From: NIOZ-UU13 sp964653075 | GTDB lineage: Bacteria; Planctomycetota; Phycisphaerae; Sedimentisphaerales; Anaerobacaceae | Reading direction: 5' to 3' | Assembly: GCA_964653075.1 (NCBI GenBank) | Contig: CAZZAX010000005.1 | Coordinates: forward strand, 1 to 64,000 | DNA length: 64,000 nucleotides | Shown: positions 18,337 to 26,584 of the stretch, piece after piece | Numbering within the stretch: the first letter of the stretch is position 1 | How the letters are laid out: each line of letters opens with the position of its first letter | Notes under the pieces: generated by a model | Told to the model about the DNA's origin: nothing | What the model saw: the letters and a program-made list of their open reading frames with translations, nothing else | Databases searched by the model: none | Position numbers and translations under genes: made by a program

Positions 18337-18360
18337 TACGGTTATTGAGGGGGTGACTGA

Positions 18361-18633
18361 ATGAGAAAAAGAATATCATGCAAAGTTATTAGAACTATTC
18401 CTCTTGGCAACAACATCGATGAACTGCGTTACACAAGCAGATCAAAGGATAAGTCCCATAACAACAACAATGCTACCAGAATTTCAAAGACAAGTGAATG
18501 GGCTTCGGAAATGTCCGTAAATCCCCAGGCCGAACACTCTCGTAAAACAGTTATTTACACAGACCGTCTGAAAAAATCAAGAATTCCAATAGATAATGGT
18601 CTTACAGCACCCATAATCAATTGTTATGCTTAA
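18361..18633 (+). CDS. Hypothetical small basic protein
   Basis: 90 residues, no recognised domain, hydrophilic and rich in Ser, Arg, Lys and Asn. Supported mainly by a well-formed promoter (18308-18336) and GAGGGGGTGA seven bases before the ATG. It converges on the HPP gene with a gap of about 50 bases. It could also be an unrelated transcribed RNA. Confidence 0.45.
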   Translation: MRKRISCKVIRTIPLGNNIDELRYTSRSKDKSHNNNNATRISKTSEWASEMSVNPQAEHSRKTVIYTDRLKKSRIPIDNGLTAPIINCYA

Positions 18634-18685
18634 AATTCTTTATTTCGCTCTATGAACGTCAGATATCGAGACCTGGCAGAAAGAG

Positions 18686-19189
18686 CTATATCAAATCTTT
18701 TAAGTGATTTTTCAGATAATAATGGCATATAGAGAGTATTAGCGCAGTCGCCATTATGATGAACGAGACATCAGTAGAGACCTCATTTATCAAAACGGCT
18801 AAAGCTGTACCAACAGCCGGAGGGTGCTCGACATCCAGAGCCGCCATAACAAAGATAGCAATTCCCACTACAAGGGGAAATTCATAAAAATGCGGGATTT
18901 CAATGAAGAAAAATATCATTCCCAGTATTAAACCAACCAAATGGCCGCCTATAACGTTTCTCGAATGCGCCGAGACAGCATTTGGCATTGCGAACACAAT
19001 AAAAGCGGTTGCCCCCATTGCACTGATTACGACTATTTTTTCCTTATCAAGAACAAGGAGAATAATAAAAAAGGCCACGGCTGCCAAAAAACTCTGCCAA
19101 ATGTAATACTTCCAGAGCTTTTTGAATTTTTCATCAATCGGCACTCGTAATATTACCTGATGTTTTTGTAAATCCACCGAACTTTTCAT
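18686..19189 (-). CDS. HPP-family integral membrane protein
   Basis: About 167 residues from the ATG at 19189; the longer TTG start at 19207 is less likely. Four or five hydrophobic segments carry the HPP hallmarks: SMGATAFIVFAMPNAVSAHS, then RNVIGGH, and DVEHPPAVGTALAV, with the conserved HPP triad near residue 120. Some members are reported to be nitrite transporters of the chloroplast envelope and cyanobacteria; the role here is unknown. It is a separate unit just beyond the flagellar terminator. Confidence 0.85.
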   Translation of the reverse strand: MKSSVDLQKHQVILRVPIDEKFKKLWKYYIWQSFLAAVAFFIILLVLDKEKIVVISAMGATAFIVFAMPNAVSAHSRNVIGGHLVGLILGMIFFFIEIPHFYEFPLVVGIAIFVMAALDVEHPPAVGTALAVLINEVSTDVSFIIMATALILSICHYYLKNHLKDLI

Positions 19190-19291
19190 TTTGTAAACGT
19201 ACCTCAATTAATACAAGCCATACTATATCGGTGAATAGAAAAAGACGGTTTATTTAATAACGGGCAATATCAAGATAGAAGCAATAAAAAA

Positions 19292-19344
19292 CGGCGAGGC
19301 ATGCGTAACCTTAGGTTTCGCTAAGTGTACACAAATCCTCGCCG
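19292..19344 (-). terminator. Long intrinsic terminator of the minus-strand motility operon
   Basis: On the minus strand CGGCGAGG (19344-19337) pairs with CCTCGCCG (19299-19292), which is followed by TTTTTTATT. The loop holds further pairing: GTGTA with TACGC, and CTTAG with CTAAG around CGAAAC. It lies 80 bases beyond the last gene (stop at 19424), so it probably closes the operon. Confidence 0.75.
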
Positions 19345-19423
19345 CTTAATAAATCCGTTCAGGCCCCTTTTTAGACCATCCGTGGTCGGCCTTGTGATTT
19401 AAGAGAAATTTTTTCTAAGTATC

Positions 19424-19693
19424 TTATATTCCGAAGGTTATGATATTTCCTGCGGCTTTTTTGATGTTTTCCGGGCTTTCAAGCTGACCTGACAACAAAA
19501 GTTCTTTTGCCTGCTCGATGGCCTGGGAATCTGTTTGCGGGATTTTCATCGCACAGTCAATAAATGAAGCATAATCAACCTGCACCGATACATCCGCTTC
19601 GTTACCGGTAAAAGCTGCCGCAGTGTTGGGCGACCTGGAAGATGATTTTTCCAGGAAGCTCTGAATTAGTTTGGTATCTACTTTTTCAATCAT
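19424..19693 (-). CDS. Probable FlgM-like anti-sigma-28 factor
   Basis: 89 residues. The C-terminal half (QAIEQAKELLLSGQLESPEN, then IKKAAGNIITFGI) resembles the sigma-28-binding helices of FlgM in spacing and placement, but similarity is weak. Context supports the call: it is the last gene of an operon that encodes FliA, and it has its own sigma-28-like sequence (19736-19762), as flgM often does. FlgM holds FliA inactive until the hook is finished and is then exported. Could also be an unrelated small flagellar protein. Confidence 0.5.
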   Translation of the reverse strand: MIEKVDTKLIQSFLEKSSSRSPNTAAAFTGNEADVSVQVDYASFIDCAMKIPQTDSQAIEQAKELLLSGQLESPENIKKAAGNIITFGI

Positions 19694-19735
19694 TGTACAA
19701 TAGTTCTTGTTAAAAAAATAACTCTTCTAAAATCC

Positions 19736-19762
19736 TTCTCGTATATTTTTAACAAAACTTTA
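19736..19762 (-). promoter_or_regulatory. Putative sigma-28 (FliA) promoter
   Basis: On the minus strand TAAAGTTT (19762-19755) matches the FliA -35 consensus exactly. After 11 bases comes TACGAGAA (19743-19736), five of eight matches to GCCGATAA including the central CGA. It lies about 43 bases upstream of the ATG at 19693. Confidence 0.45.
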
Positions 19763-19880
19763 ACGTAATTTTTGAATTTTTTCTTCTTTTTTTAAAGTTA
19801 AAGTCTTTTTTGGACGAAATAACCAAGTTATGAACATTTCTTTCCTCTATTTCAGACACATTTTATATTCTGGATCCCGG

Positions 19881-20573
19881 CTATAATGTTTCAGCTACCT
19901 CATAACTTACAAACTTAATAAATTCAAGTGAACTGACAGATGCCAACTGTTCCCGCAAAGGTGCATAGCCCGAGCGTTTATGAGAGTGAAAATAGTCTTT
20001 GATTCGATATTCGGTTGTTTTATCTGCGCTGTCCCAAACCTGCTCAAGAGCCCATAACAACTGTCCGTCCCTCAGATCAAGAAGCTTTAAGCGGAGGCCA
20101 ATAATCATATGAGGATAAGGTCTGAATTCGGTAATAGTTCCAAGCAACACTGCATCACATTTTAACGTTTCATGTATGGTTATTATCTGGTCAAGGGTAT
20201 ATTTCGAATCCAAATCCAATTGCAAACTTCTCCACAAGGGCTCATCCTGGCGGACAACAGTTAAGCCAAAAATCTGCTTCTTTTGCAATGCCTGGTACAT
20301 CTTTTCTGTTACATCGTTTGAGATTTCCGGATAACTCGAATTGTTGTTCAACTCAACTATTGCCACCCTGCCAACTGTAGATAAGCTCTTATTCGGATTT
20401 ATATAATAGTAGTCGGCCGCCGGAGCCGAACCACTATAATAAGTAATGCAGCCTGATAAAAGAACCGCCGACCAAAACAATATCGTTAGTCGTAAGATGT
20501 AACTCAAACTACAAACACTGAGCAACAAACGTTGATTTTTCAGATGCGATAATATATTTTTCAAGCTATTCAT
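19881..20573 (-). CDS. Outer-membrane lipoprotein with CsgG/GNA1162-like fold
   Basis: 230 residues. The N-terminal region up to residue 42 is long for a signal peptide and ends in a lipobox (VLLSGC). The mature part has VGRVAIVELNNNSSYPEIS near residue 67, then VTEKMYQAL and a CDAVLLGTITEFRPYPHMI stretch, the pattern of CsgG-like/GNA1162-like lipoproteins that assemble at the outer membrane. In a flagellar operon it may play a part like FlgO/FlgT proteins around the outer rings; that is inference. Start ATG overlaps no other gene; AGGT ribosome-binding site. Confidence 0.65.
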   Translation of the reverse strand: MNSLKNILSHLKNQRLLLSVCSLSYILRLTILFWSAVLLSGCITYYSGSAPAADYYYINPNKSLSTVGRVAIVELNNNSSYPEISNDVTEKMYQALQKKQIFGLTVVRQDEPLWRSLQLDLDSKYTLDQIITIHETLKCDAVLLGTITEFRPYPHMIIGLRLKLLDLRDGQLLWALEQVWDSADKTTEYRIKDYFHSHKRSGYAPLREQLASVSSLEFIKFVSYEVAETL

Positions 20574-20600
20574 TCGATTTACCTAATGTCAGTTTTTTTA

Positions 20601-21170
20601 CTATTCGGACTGGATTGGTTTATTTAACGATGCGACTGTGGTCGAGCTTGTATCATCATTATTTTTGGCCGAATCCATTTTTACCTCTCCGCCGAGCACT
20701 TTAAGTATTTTAAGCAATGCTTCCAGTTGTGCAGTTTCGGCATCACGCATTTCATCGCGAAAACCGAGGATATTCATTTTCCAACCATTCAACTCAATCC
20801 TCATCGCCATTAAAATGTCATTTGCTTCGCTTAATTCCTTCTGTGTCTGCTGTAATTGAGCCTCAAGAGCAATAACCTGTTCTTTAAGCTGCCGGTTACC
20901 GACAGTAAGGTCCCGGTTTTGCTGCCGTAACACAGCCGCTTCTTCGGAAAGCCTGGCATGCTTTTGAGACAATTCCATTGCAGACTCTACTACAGTCGGC
21001 TTGTGCGGAGCAGATTCCTGAAACCTGTTTGCCACAGAGGGAACCTGCTGTGATTCGATAGAAACAGCACGTTGGGCATATTTGGGGGGCTCCTGGACAG
21101 ACACACAGTTCAACAACAAGAGAATCGGTATTAATGAAAGAAATAAAATTGTATTTTTGTTAGTTTGCAT
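20601..21170 (-). CDS. Lipoprotein with coiled coil
   Basis: 189 residues, ATG preceded by AAAGGAGAAAAGTACA. Signal peptide with lipobox-like LLLNC at residues 18-22. Residues about 60-125 form a coiled coil (LSEEAAVLRQQNRDLTVGNR, then EQVIALEAQLQQTQKEL). No catalytic motif. It precedes the CsgG-like lipoprotein by 27 bases, so the two probably act together in the envelope, perhaps around the flagellar rings. Confidence 0.65.
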   Translation of the reverse strand: MQTNKNTILFLSLIPILLLLNCVSVQEPPKYAQRAVSIESQQVPSVANRFQESAPHKPTVVESAMELSQKHARLSEEAAVLRQQNRDLTVGNRQLKEQVIALEAQLQQTQKELSEANDILMAMRIELNGWKMNILGFRDEMRDAETAQLEALLKILKVLGGEVKMDSAKNNDDTSSTTVASLNKPIQSE

Positions 21171-21185
21171 TGTACTTTTCTCCTT

Positions 21186-21470
21186 TTATTTCACCTGGTT
21201 CGGTACTTTCTGTTCATCATTTTGCGACGGAACATTCGGCGCCACGGCACCGGTATATTCACATCTTAAATGCATTGATTCACCGCATGAACAGGTTATT
21301 TCGATAACAGAAAAGTCTGATTCGCTCTCCACGATACGCACCTGCGGCTCAACGAGAGCCGTTGAAGTGTGTTTCGAGGAGTCTGACTCAATCTGCATAA
21401 CATCGAGAGTGAATTGGCCTTCAACTTTAACGTCACTTCCCTTTAGAATTCGACCTGCTGTATTTCTCAT
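21186..21470 (-). CDS. Conserved-looking small flagellar-operon protein with CxC...C
   Basis: 94 residues, ATG preceded by AGGATAGCAA. A beta-rich N-terminal half (GRILKGSDVKVEGQFTLDV), then ITCSCGESMHLRC near residues 58-70, three Cys that could bind a metal, and a polar tail. Family not recognised. It sits between the lipoproteins and fliA in the operon. Confidence 0.55.
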   Translation of the reverse strand: MRNTAGRILKGSDVKVEGQFTLDVMQIESDSSKHTSTALVEPQVRIVESESDFSVIEITCSCGESMHLRCEYTGAVAPNVPSQNDEQKVPNQVK

Positions 21471-21603
21471 TTGCTATCCTAATTTTTTTAATTGATACCG
21501 CCAAAGGCATATATACGATATTGAAAAGCTATGTCTTATCATCTTTCACTTGTGATTATTTCTGCGTTTTCCGAGCATTAATCGTCAATCGGCTGTTTAT
21601 TAG

Positions 21604-21855
21604 TCAAGCACAGTAATCAATCCCCGTAGTGTCGGAGTTCAGATTATCTTGATTTTCAGTCCACACTTCGGAAGGATTATCCAAATCCTGCTGGTCAGCC
21701 GACTCATTCAACTGTTGTTCATCTTTTTCCTCACTTTCCTGTTGGAACTGCTGCCGGCGTTTCCTTTCCTCACGGCGTTTTGCGGGCGTCAAACCAGTGA
21801 TGCTTTGCAAACCTTCGACCGGTTTTATCATATTGGAATCATAATCTGCCATCAT
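21604..21855 (-). CDS. Small charged protein next to fliA
   Basis: 83 residues, overlapping the end of fliA by 17 bases, so translation is probably coupled. Residues 10-35 (IKPVEGLQSITGLTPAKRRE, then ERKRRQQ) are basic; the C-terminal half is acidic and probably disordered. Similar small basic/acidic proteins occur beside fliA in other flagellar operons. Function unknown. Confidence 0.55.
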   Translation of the reverse strand: MMADYDSNMIKPVEGLQSITGLTPAKRREERKRRQQFQQESEEKDEQQLNESADQQDLDNPSEVWTENQDNLNSDTTGIDYCA

Positions 21856-22693
21856 TCCATCGCCTTAATTTCACAGACAAGTTAAATATCGCACTTGCGT
21901 GCATTTGACTGACACGAGATTCGGTAATTTCAAAAATCCCGGCAATTTGCTTCATTGTCAGATGCTGTTGGTAATAAAGCAGGATTAGCTGCCGCTGCTT
22001 CCCGGGCAATTGCTGTATCGCTTCAGCCAACTTATCTATAAGCTCAGCCCGTTCGATTTGCTTATCAGGAGCGTTCGTATGAGCAGCGGCCAAGAGATTA
22101 CTCAGTGCAGGCGAATCCTCTTTAAAGTCATCAAGGGAAACAAAATACTGTGCACGAGCGTTTTCGAATGTTTCAAAAAGCTCATCAATAGTTATTCCAA
22201 GTTTTTCGGCCAATTCGGTATCAGTAGGATTTATGCCTGTTTGTTCAAGAATCTTGCGACTGAGCTGCCGAGCACGGTGAATCTTTTTATTTAGATTTGC
22301 AGGCAGCAAAGACGAGCCTCTCAACTCGTCAATAACGGCCCCTTTGATCCTGATAAAAGCATATGTTTTAAATTCCGTATGATGGGACGGGTCATAATCA
22401 TGGGAGGCCTTAACCAATCCAACAGCTCCTGCGGAGACCATATCTTCAAACGATAAAGGAGGCCTTAGATATGTTACCACATGCCTCACTATTCTGTGAA
22501 CCATAGGCAAAAGTTCGGTTATCTGCTCATCTTTGATTGCACATTTGGTGGACTTTTTCTGGCCTGAGTATGCACGCAGGGCAACGCTATTTAGATGCTT
22601 TCGGCTGTCTTCAGGTGTTTCTAATGTCAATAAATCAGCTTCGGCACCTTTAATTAACTGATCTTCAGAGATATTTTCAGTCTCTATCGCCAC
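21839..22693 (-). CDS. fliA: RNA polymerase sigma-28 factor FliA/WhiG family
   Basis: 284 residues. GTG start at 22693 with AAAGGATA upstream, overlapping the previous gene by 17 bases. Region 2 (about 55-130) contains ITELLPMVHRIVRHVV and the core GAVGLVKASHDYDPS...FKTYAFIRIKGAVIDELRG of the WhiG/FliA group; region 3 follows (about 140-180) and region 4 (about 215-280) ends in a helix-turn-helix (HLTMKQIAGIFEITESRVSQ). FliA directs RNA polymerase to late flagellar genes. The N-terminal 45-residue extension is longer than usual. Confidence 0.93.
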   Translation of the reverse strand: MAIETENISEDQLIKGAEADLLTLETPEDSRKHLNSVALRAYSGQKKSTKCAIKDEQITELLPMVHRIVRHVVTYLRPPLSFEDMVSAGAVGLVKASHDYDPSHHTEFKTYAFIRIKGAVIDELRGSSLLPANLNKKIHRARQLSRKILEQTGINPTDTELAEKLGITIDELFETFENARAQYFVSLDDFKEDSPALSNLLAAAHTNAPDKQIERAELIDKLAEAIQQLPGKQRQLILLYYQQHLTMKQIAGIFEITESRVSQMHASAIFNLSVKLRRWNDGRL

Positions 22694-22922
22694 TATCCTT
22701 TTCCTCTTGTTGATTCACCTCGTTTGTAACCATCGCACTTATCAAAATAGCGTTTACGGCTTTTACGACCCAAATTCCTGCTATATAGGCAAGCACTCCG
22801 CCGACGAGTGCCCTTTTGCAGCAGGTGAACGGTGAAAGGCCGCTAATCCAACCTATCAGGCTCACACCAAAAAAGCATGTCACGGCAAAGCTTACCGCAA
22901 CCGATCTAACGTGTAACGGCAT
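22677..22922 (-). CDS. Small two-helix membrane protein between flhA and fliA
   Basis: 81 residues, ATG preceded by GAGAGGATTTGAGTT. Two hydrophobic segments (about 8-28 and 38-65) joined by a CCKRA turn, then an acidic/charged tail. The slot between flhA and fliA usually holds flhF and flhG (GTPase and ATPase setting flagellar number and place); neither is here. Function unknown. Confidence 0.6.
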   Translation of the reverse strand: MPLHVRSVAVSFAVTCFFGVSLIGWISGLSPFTCCKRALVGGVLAYIAGIWVVKAVNAILISAMVTNEVNQQEEKDSGDRD

Positions 22923-22974
22923 AACTCAAATCCTCTCAATCGCAATCCGTACCCAATGTATGTAACGAGTCATA

Positions 22975-25137
22975 TTATGAAGCTGGCCCCCCTGCTAAAG
23001 CAGGTGCGGGCAGTTCTTGTTCTTCCGGCGATGTCATCCCAGTTTGCTGGAAGGATATTGTTTCTATCGGCTCTACTTCGGTGCCAAGCACAATTTCATC
23101 ATAAGCTATGACCGGCAGGAGTGAGACTGTTCTTGACAACATTGCCGCCAGAGGTGAGCGCAATCTCGAGTCGCAGAGCAAAACCACCCTGTCCAAACCC
23201 TTGTCCATAGCTTGCTTCCAGGCTTGAGCGCTTTTTCTACTTATATCCATTGCTATTTCGGCAGGCAAAGCGAGATTTATTCCATCCGCCTCCTGCCGCA
23301 GGTTTGTAACTATTTGATGTTCCAGCGCCGGTTCCAGTGTTATGGCCGATATTTTACCGGCCTCGTTTTTATACAACCCGGTAATGGTTCTGTTAAGACG
23401 TTTACGAACCACCTCGGTCAAAACCTCAGCGTTTTTAGTTTTCGAAGCGTTCTCTCCCAAGGATTCAAGTATAATAGTCAGCTCACGAATCGGTATCGCA
23501 TTTGTCAGAAGATTCTTAAGCACTCGCTGCAGCAGCCCAACAGACACTTCTCCACTGGCACCGACAACCTCTCCAACCAAAGAGGGCTGTGTTTTGCGAA
23601 GCCGGTCAACAAGAAGCTGAACGTCTTCGCGGGTCAATAATTCGTCTGCATGTTTTTTCAGCGTTTCAGATAAATGAGTAATGAAAACTGATTCGGGATC
23701 AATTACAGTATATCCACTCAGCTCAGCTTTTTCCTTGTCGTCCGATGTAACCCATAAGGCCGGTAATCCATAAACAGGCTCAGTGGTTTCTATTCCATGG
23801 GCTTTTGTCTGAACATTACCGGCATCCATAGCGAGGAACATATTTGGTTCCAACTGCCCTTTTGCTACTATATGATCCAGAATTTTAATCTCATAAGTAG
23901 TTGGCTCAAGGTTTATATTATCCCGCAGCCTAACAAGAGGAATAACGATTCCAAGCTCCTGAGCAAATTTTCTTCGCAAGGCACCAATTCGGTCAAAAAT
24001 AGCACTGTCTTTGCGAGGGTCCACCATACTAATCAATCGCACACCAACCTGCACGGAAACCCTGTCAACATCCAGAAGTTCTTCAACCGGTTGTTTTTCG
24101 GCCTTTAACTTCTGCGCAGATTCTTCGAGCTTTTTCAAGCGTGTTTTTCCAGAACCGACCACAGTTCTTGCGGTTAAAGCAGTCCCAGCAGCCAATAGCA
24201 GAAACGGCGTCGGAGGCAGGCCAGGCACAAAAGCCATCGCTGCAATAATAACAGAAGCTATTATCAATGGTTCGCGTGCCTTAAGAAACTGCCTGCTAAG
24301 GTCCTGTCCGACACTATACTTAGAAGATATTTTGGTTACAAGAAAACCCGAGCTTATTGAAATTATCATCGAAGGCAACTGGCTGACGAGTCCGTCACCA
24401 ATAGAAAGAATCGAATAAGTCTTTATGGCACCGCCAATCGTCATATCACGTGAGTAGCCCATAGCAATGCCGCCAATGATGTTAATAGCCGTGATAATCA
24501 GCCCGGCCTTGGCATCACCGCGAATGAACTTACTGGCACCATCCATAGCGCCGTAAAATTCACTTTCTTTAACAATCTTAGCTCTTCGCTCGTTCGCCTG
24601 TTCCTCGGTAATCATTCCAGCATTGAGGTCTGCGTCAATAGCCATTTGCTTACCCGGCATGGCATCAAGGGTAAAACGTGCAGACACTTCACTTATTCGC
24701 TCAGCCCCTTTTGTAATTACTATGAATTGTATAACAACAAGGATAAGGAAGATTACAATCCCGACGACAACACTACCACCGGCAACAAAATCACCGAATG
24801 TCTGAATAATTTTTCCGGCACTGCCCTGTAATAGTATCAATCTCGTCGAGGCCACATTAAGCGAAAGGCGAAACAGTGTTACGAAAAGAAGCAACGAAGG
24901 GAAGGTCGATAATTCGAGCGCCTCTTTTGAAGTAAGCGTAATAATCAAAACAGACACAGCTAATGATATACTGCAAGCCAGAAGTATATCCAACACAGGT
25001 GTTGGAAGACGGATTAGAAGAGTAGCAAGAACCGTCACCAGTCCAAAAGCCAAAAAAATATTGCTGTGGGACGTGAAGAGGGTATGTGAGACTGGCCCCA
25101 GAGCTTTTGATGTATTCGATTGTAAAGAACCTGCCAT
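22975..25137 (-). CDS. flhA: Flagellar export apparatus membrane protein FlhA
   Basis: 720 residues, near the family's usual 680-700. AAGGAA ribosome-binding site. Residues about 25-330 carry the eight transmembrane helices, with the FHIPEP-type signature PGKQMAIDADLNAG near residue 160 and EFYGAMDGASKFIRGDAKAG near 200. The cytoplasmic half (about 360-690) forms the nonameric ring that docks chaperone-substrate complexes. FlhA drives proton-powered export of rod, hook and filament subunits. It lies 18 bases after fliN. The C-terminal tail of about 25 residues is Pro/Glu/Ala-rich. Confidence 0.96.
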   Translation of the reverse strand: MAGSLQSNTSKALGPVSHTLFTSHSNIFLAFGLVTVLATLLIRLPTPVLDILLACSISLAVSVLIITLTSKEALELSTFPSLLLFVTLFRLSLNVASTRLILLQGSAGKIIQTFGDFVAGGSVVVGIVIFLILVVIQFIVITKGAERISEVSARFTLDAMPGKQMAIDADLNAGMITEEQANERRAKIVKESEFYGAMDGASKFIRGDAKAGLIITAINIIGGIAMGYSRDMTIGGAIKTYSILSIGDGLVSQLPSMIISISSGFLVTKISSKYSVGQDLSRQFLKAREPLIIASVIIAAMAFVPGLPPTPFLLLAAGTALTARTVVGSGKTRLKKLEESAQKLKAEKQPVEELLDVDRVSVQVGVRLISMVDPRKDSAIFDRIGALRRKFAQELGIVIPLVRLRDNINLEPTTYEIKILDHIVAKGQLEPNMFLAMDAGNVQTKAHGIETTEPVYGLPALWVTSDDKEKAELSGYTVIDPESVFITHLSETLKKHADELLTREDVQLLVDRLRKTQPSLVGEVVGASGEVSVGLLQRVLKNLLTNAIPIRELTIILESLGENASKTKNAEVLTEVVRKRLNRTITGLYKNEAGKISAITLEPALEHQIVTNLRQEADGINLALPAEIAMDISRKSAQAWKQAMDKGLDRVVLLCDSRLRSPLAAMLSRTVSLLPVIAYDEIVLGTEVEPIETISFQQTGMTSPEEQELPAPALAGGPAS

Positions 25138-25155
25138 TACAATTCCTTCTTAAGC

Positions 25156-25509
25156 TCATGCTCCGGCAGCAACATCACCAAGGCCGAGAATGCGTTTTAT
25201 CTTTACAGCGAACCGACCGTCCACGACCACAATACTTCCGGTTGCAAATCTCATATCTCTGAGATACAAGTCTGCTGGTTCATCAATAGATTTATCAAGC
25301 TCTAATACTGAGCCAGGCCCAAGCTGCAAAAGCCGCCTGACAGGGATTTCTGTTTGCCCAATAGCAACCGTAACAGCAATATTCACGTCAAGCAAAAGGT
25401 CGATACTGCCGCCAGCCCCTGTGTCGCCAGCTGCATTAGCCTCGGAAAATTCGACAGTTTGTGCCTCCGTTTTAGATTCTGCCTGTTCAGCTTCAGTCGT
25501 CTCTGCCAT
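25156..25509 (-). CDS. fliN: Flagellar motor switch protein FliN
   Basis: 117 residues, ATG preceded by AAAGGAAATTAAA. The N-terminal 35 residues are acidic and Ala-rich and probably flexible. The rest is a SpoA (surface presentation of antigens) domain: LLLDVNIAVTVAIGQTEIPV, LLQLGPGSVLELDK, EPADLYLRD and GSIVVVDGRFAVKIKRIL. FliN makes the lower C-ring, where CheY signals change rotation. It follows fliM by about 110 bases. Confidence 0.95.
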   Translation of the reverse strand: MAETTEAEQAESKTEAQTVEFSEANAAGDTGAGGSIDLLLDVNIAVTVAIGQTEIPVRRLLQLGPGSVLELDKSIDEPADLYLRDMRFATGSIVVVDGRFAVKIKRILGLGDVAAGA

Positions 25510-25621
25510 ATTTTAATTTCCTTTTATTTTTTTAATCTTCCGCAACTGCCTCTGCTTTAAGCTGCCCAGTCCCGGATACTCAGCAGTGTTTTCCATATTT
25601 GAGAAAGCAGGGACGAGTTTT

Positions 25622-26584
25622 TTATTCTGTATCATTAAACAGCTCTGTAATTACAACCGCATACTTGCCTGCCGATTTTGCAGGCCGACCGAGAAGAGCC
25701 GTTTGGCCGCTTGTTATTAATTCGACAGGCTCATTAACTTTTTTATCAAGTAACAATATGTCGCCCACCTCAAGACTCATTATCTCCTTAAGAGTAAGCA
25801 CCGTAGAAGCCAGCTGGGCTGTAATAAAAACAGGCATTTGCTGCATACGCGCAAGTATTGCTTTGGAAATATCGTCCGCAGAAAATCCACTAACAGTCTG
25901 TTCGGCTTTACCCACAACGGACTCCAGCTTGCTGCATAGAATCAAAATATATGCTTCGCCGCCTTTCTCCTGGTCGGCTTTTTTTACATCAAAAGTAATT
26001 TTGCATAGCTCTTCCGTACCTTTGAGCTCAATAGGGAAGAGTCTCCTGATAATGTTTTTACCCGGCTGGAATTCCCAATATTTCTGCGAAAATGCTTCAA
26101 CAAGTGAAGAGAGCAGGTCTAATAAAAGCGATTCTTCCAATTGGGATAAATCTCTGCCTGAATCCTCTACTTCGGATTCAGGATCACCCAACAATTGTGT
26201 CGCCCAGATAAAAGCAGTCTGAGTAGGTATGCTAATGAGTCCACAGGGATGGTCCTGGTCGCTTCCGAAAGCAAGATAATAATCATCCTGCCCGCTTTCC
26301 ATGGCATGGTCAACAAGTTTGGCGGCAAAATGCTGTGTTGCCGAAACAACCGTTACATCAAACTCACTGTGGCAAAAGTCAACTAACTTCACGTTCATCG
26401 CTCTGGCCACCCTTTTTGTGAAATCATCAAGTCTATTGAGCTGTTTGCGATCAAAATAGTGGGGCTGGTTCCAATTGTATTCCGTAGCCTTTATACCTGA
26501 AGTATCTTCAAGCGGGCCTGACCCAACAGCAATTAGAAGCTGTTGTATTTTTTCTTTGCTTAAATTGTTGGCCGCTACGCTCAT
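25622..26584 (-). CDS. fliM: Flagellar motor switch protein FliM
   Basis: 320 residues, the usual size. The N-terminus has LSKEKIQQLL, like the conserved LSQDEIDALL helix that binds phosphorylated CheY. The middle CheC-like domain (about 45-230) includes FDRKQLNRLDDFTKRVARAM; a SpoA domain closes the protein (about 235-310: TAQLASTVLTLKEIMSLEVG, then DILLLDK and VNEPVELI). The start codon overlaps the stop codon of fliL (ATGA). Confidence 0.95.
   Translation of the reverse strand: MSVAANNLSKEKIQQLLIAVGSGPLEDTSGIKATEYNWNQPHYFDRKQLNRLDDFTKRVARAMNVKLVDFCHSEFDVTVVSATQHFAAKLVDHAMESGQDDYYLAFGSDQDHPCGLISIPTQTAFIWATQLLGDPESEVEDSGRDLSQLEESLLLDLLSSLVEAFSQKYWEFQPGKNIIRRLFPIELKGTEELCKITFDVKKADQEKGGEAYILILCSKLESVVGKAEQTVSGFSADDISKAILARMQQMPVFITAQLASTVLTLKEIMSLEVGDILLLDKKVNEPVELITSGQTALLGRPAKSAGKYAVVITELFNDTE

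Noticed and set aside
19292..19344. Possible riboswitch-like structured RNA
   Set aside because: The pairing is fully explained by a long hairpin followed by U residues at the end of an operon; no known riboswitch core was recognised.
23212..24418. Plus-strand frames of 92-142 codons within flhA
   Set aside because: Antisense shadows; flhA is unmistakable on the minus strand.
25599..26222. Plus-strand frame of 207 codons opposite fliM
   Set aside because: Long but Ser-rich antisense reading of a conserved gene, without start signal.
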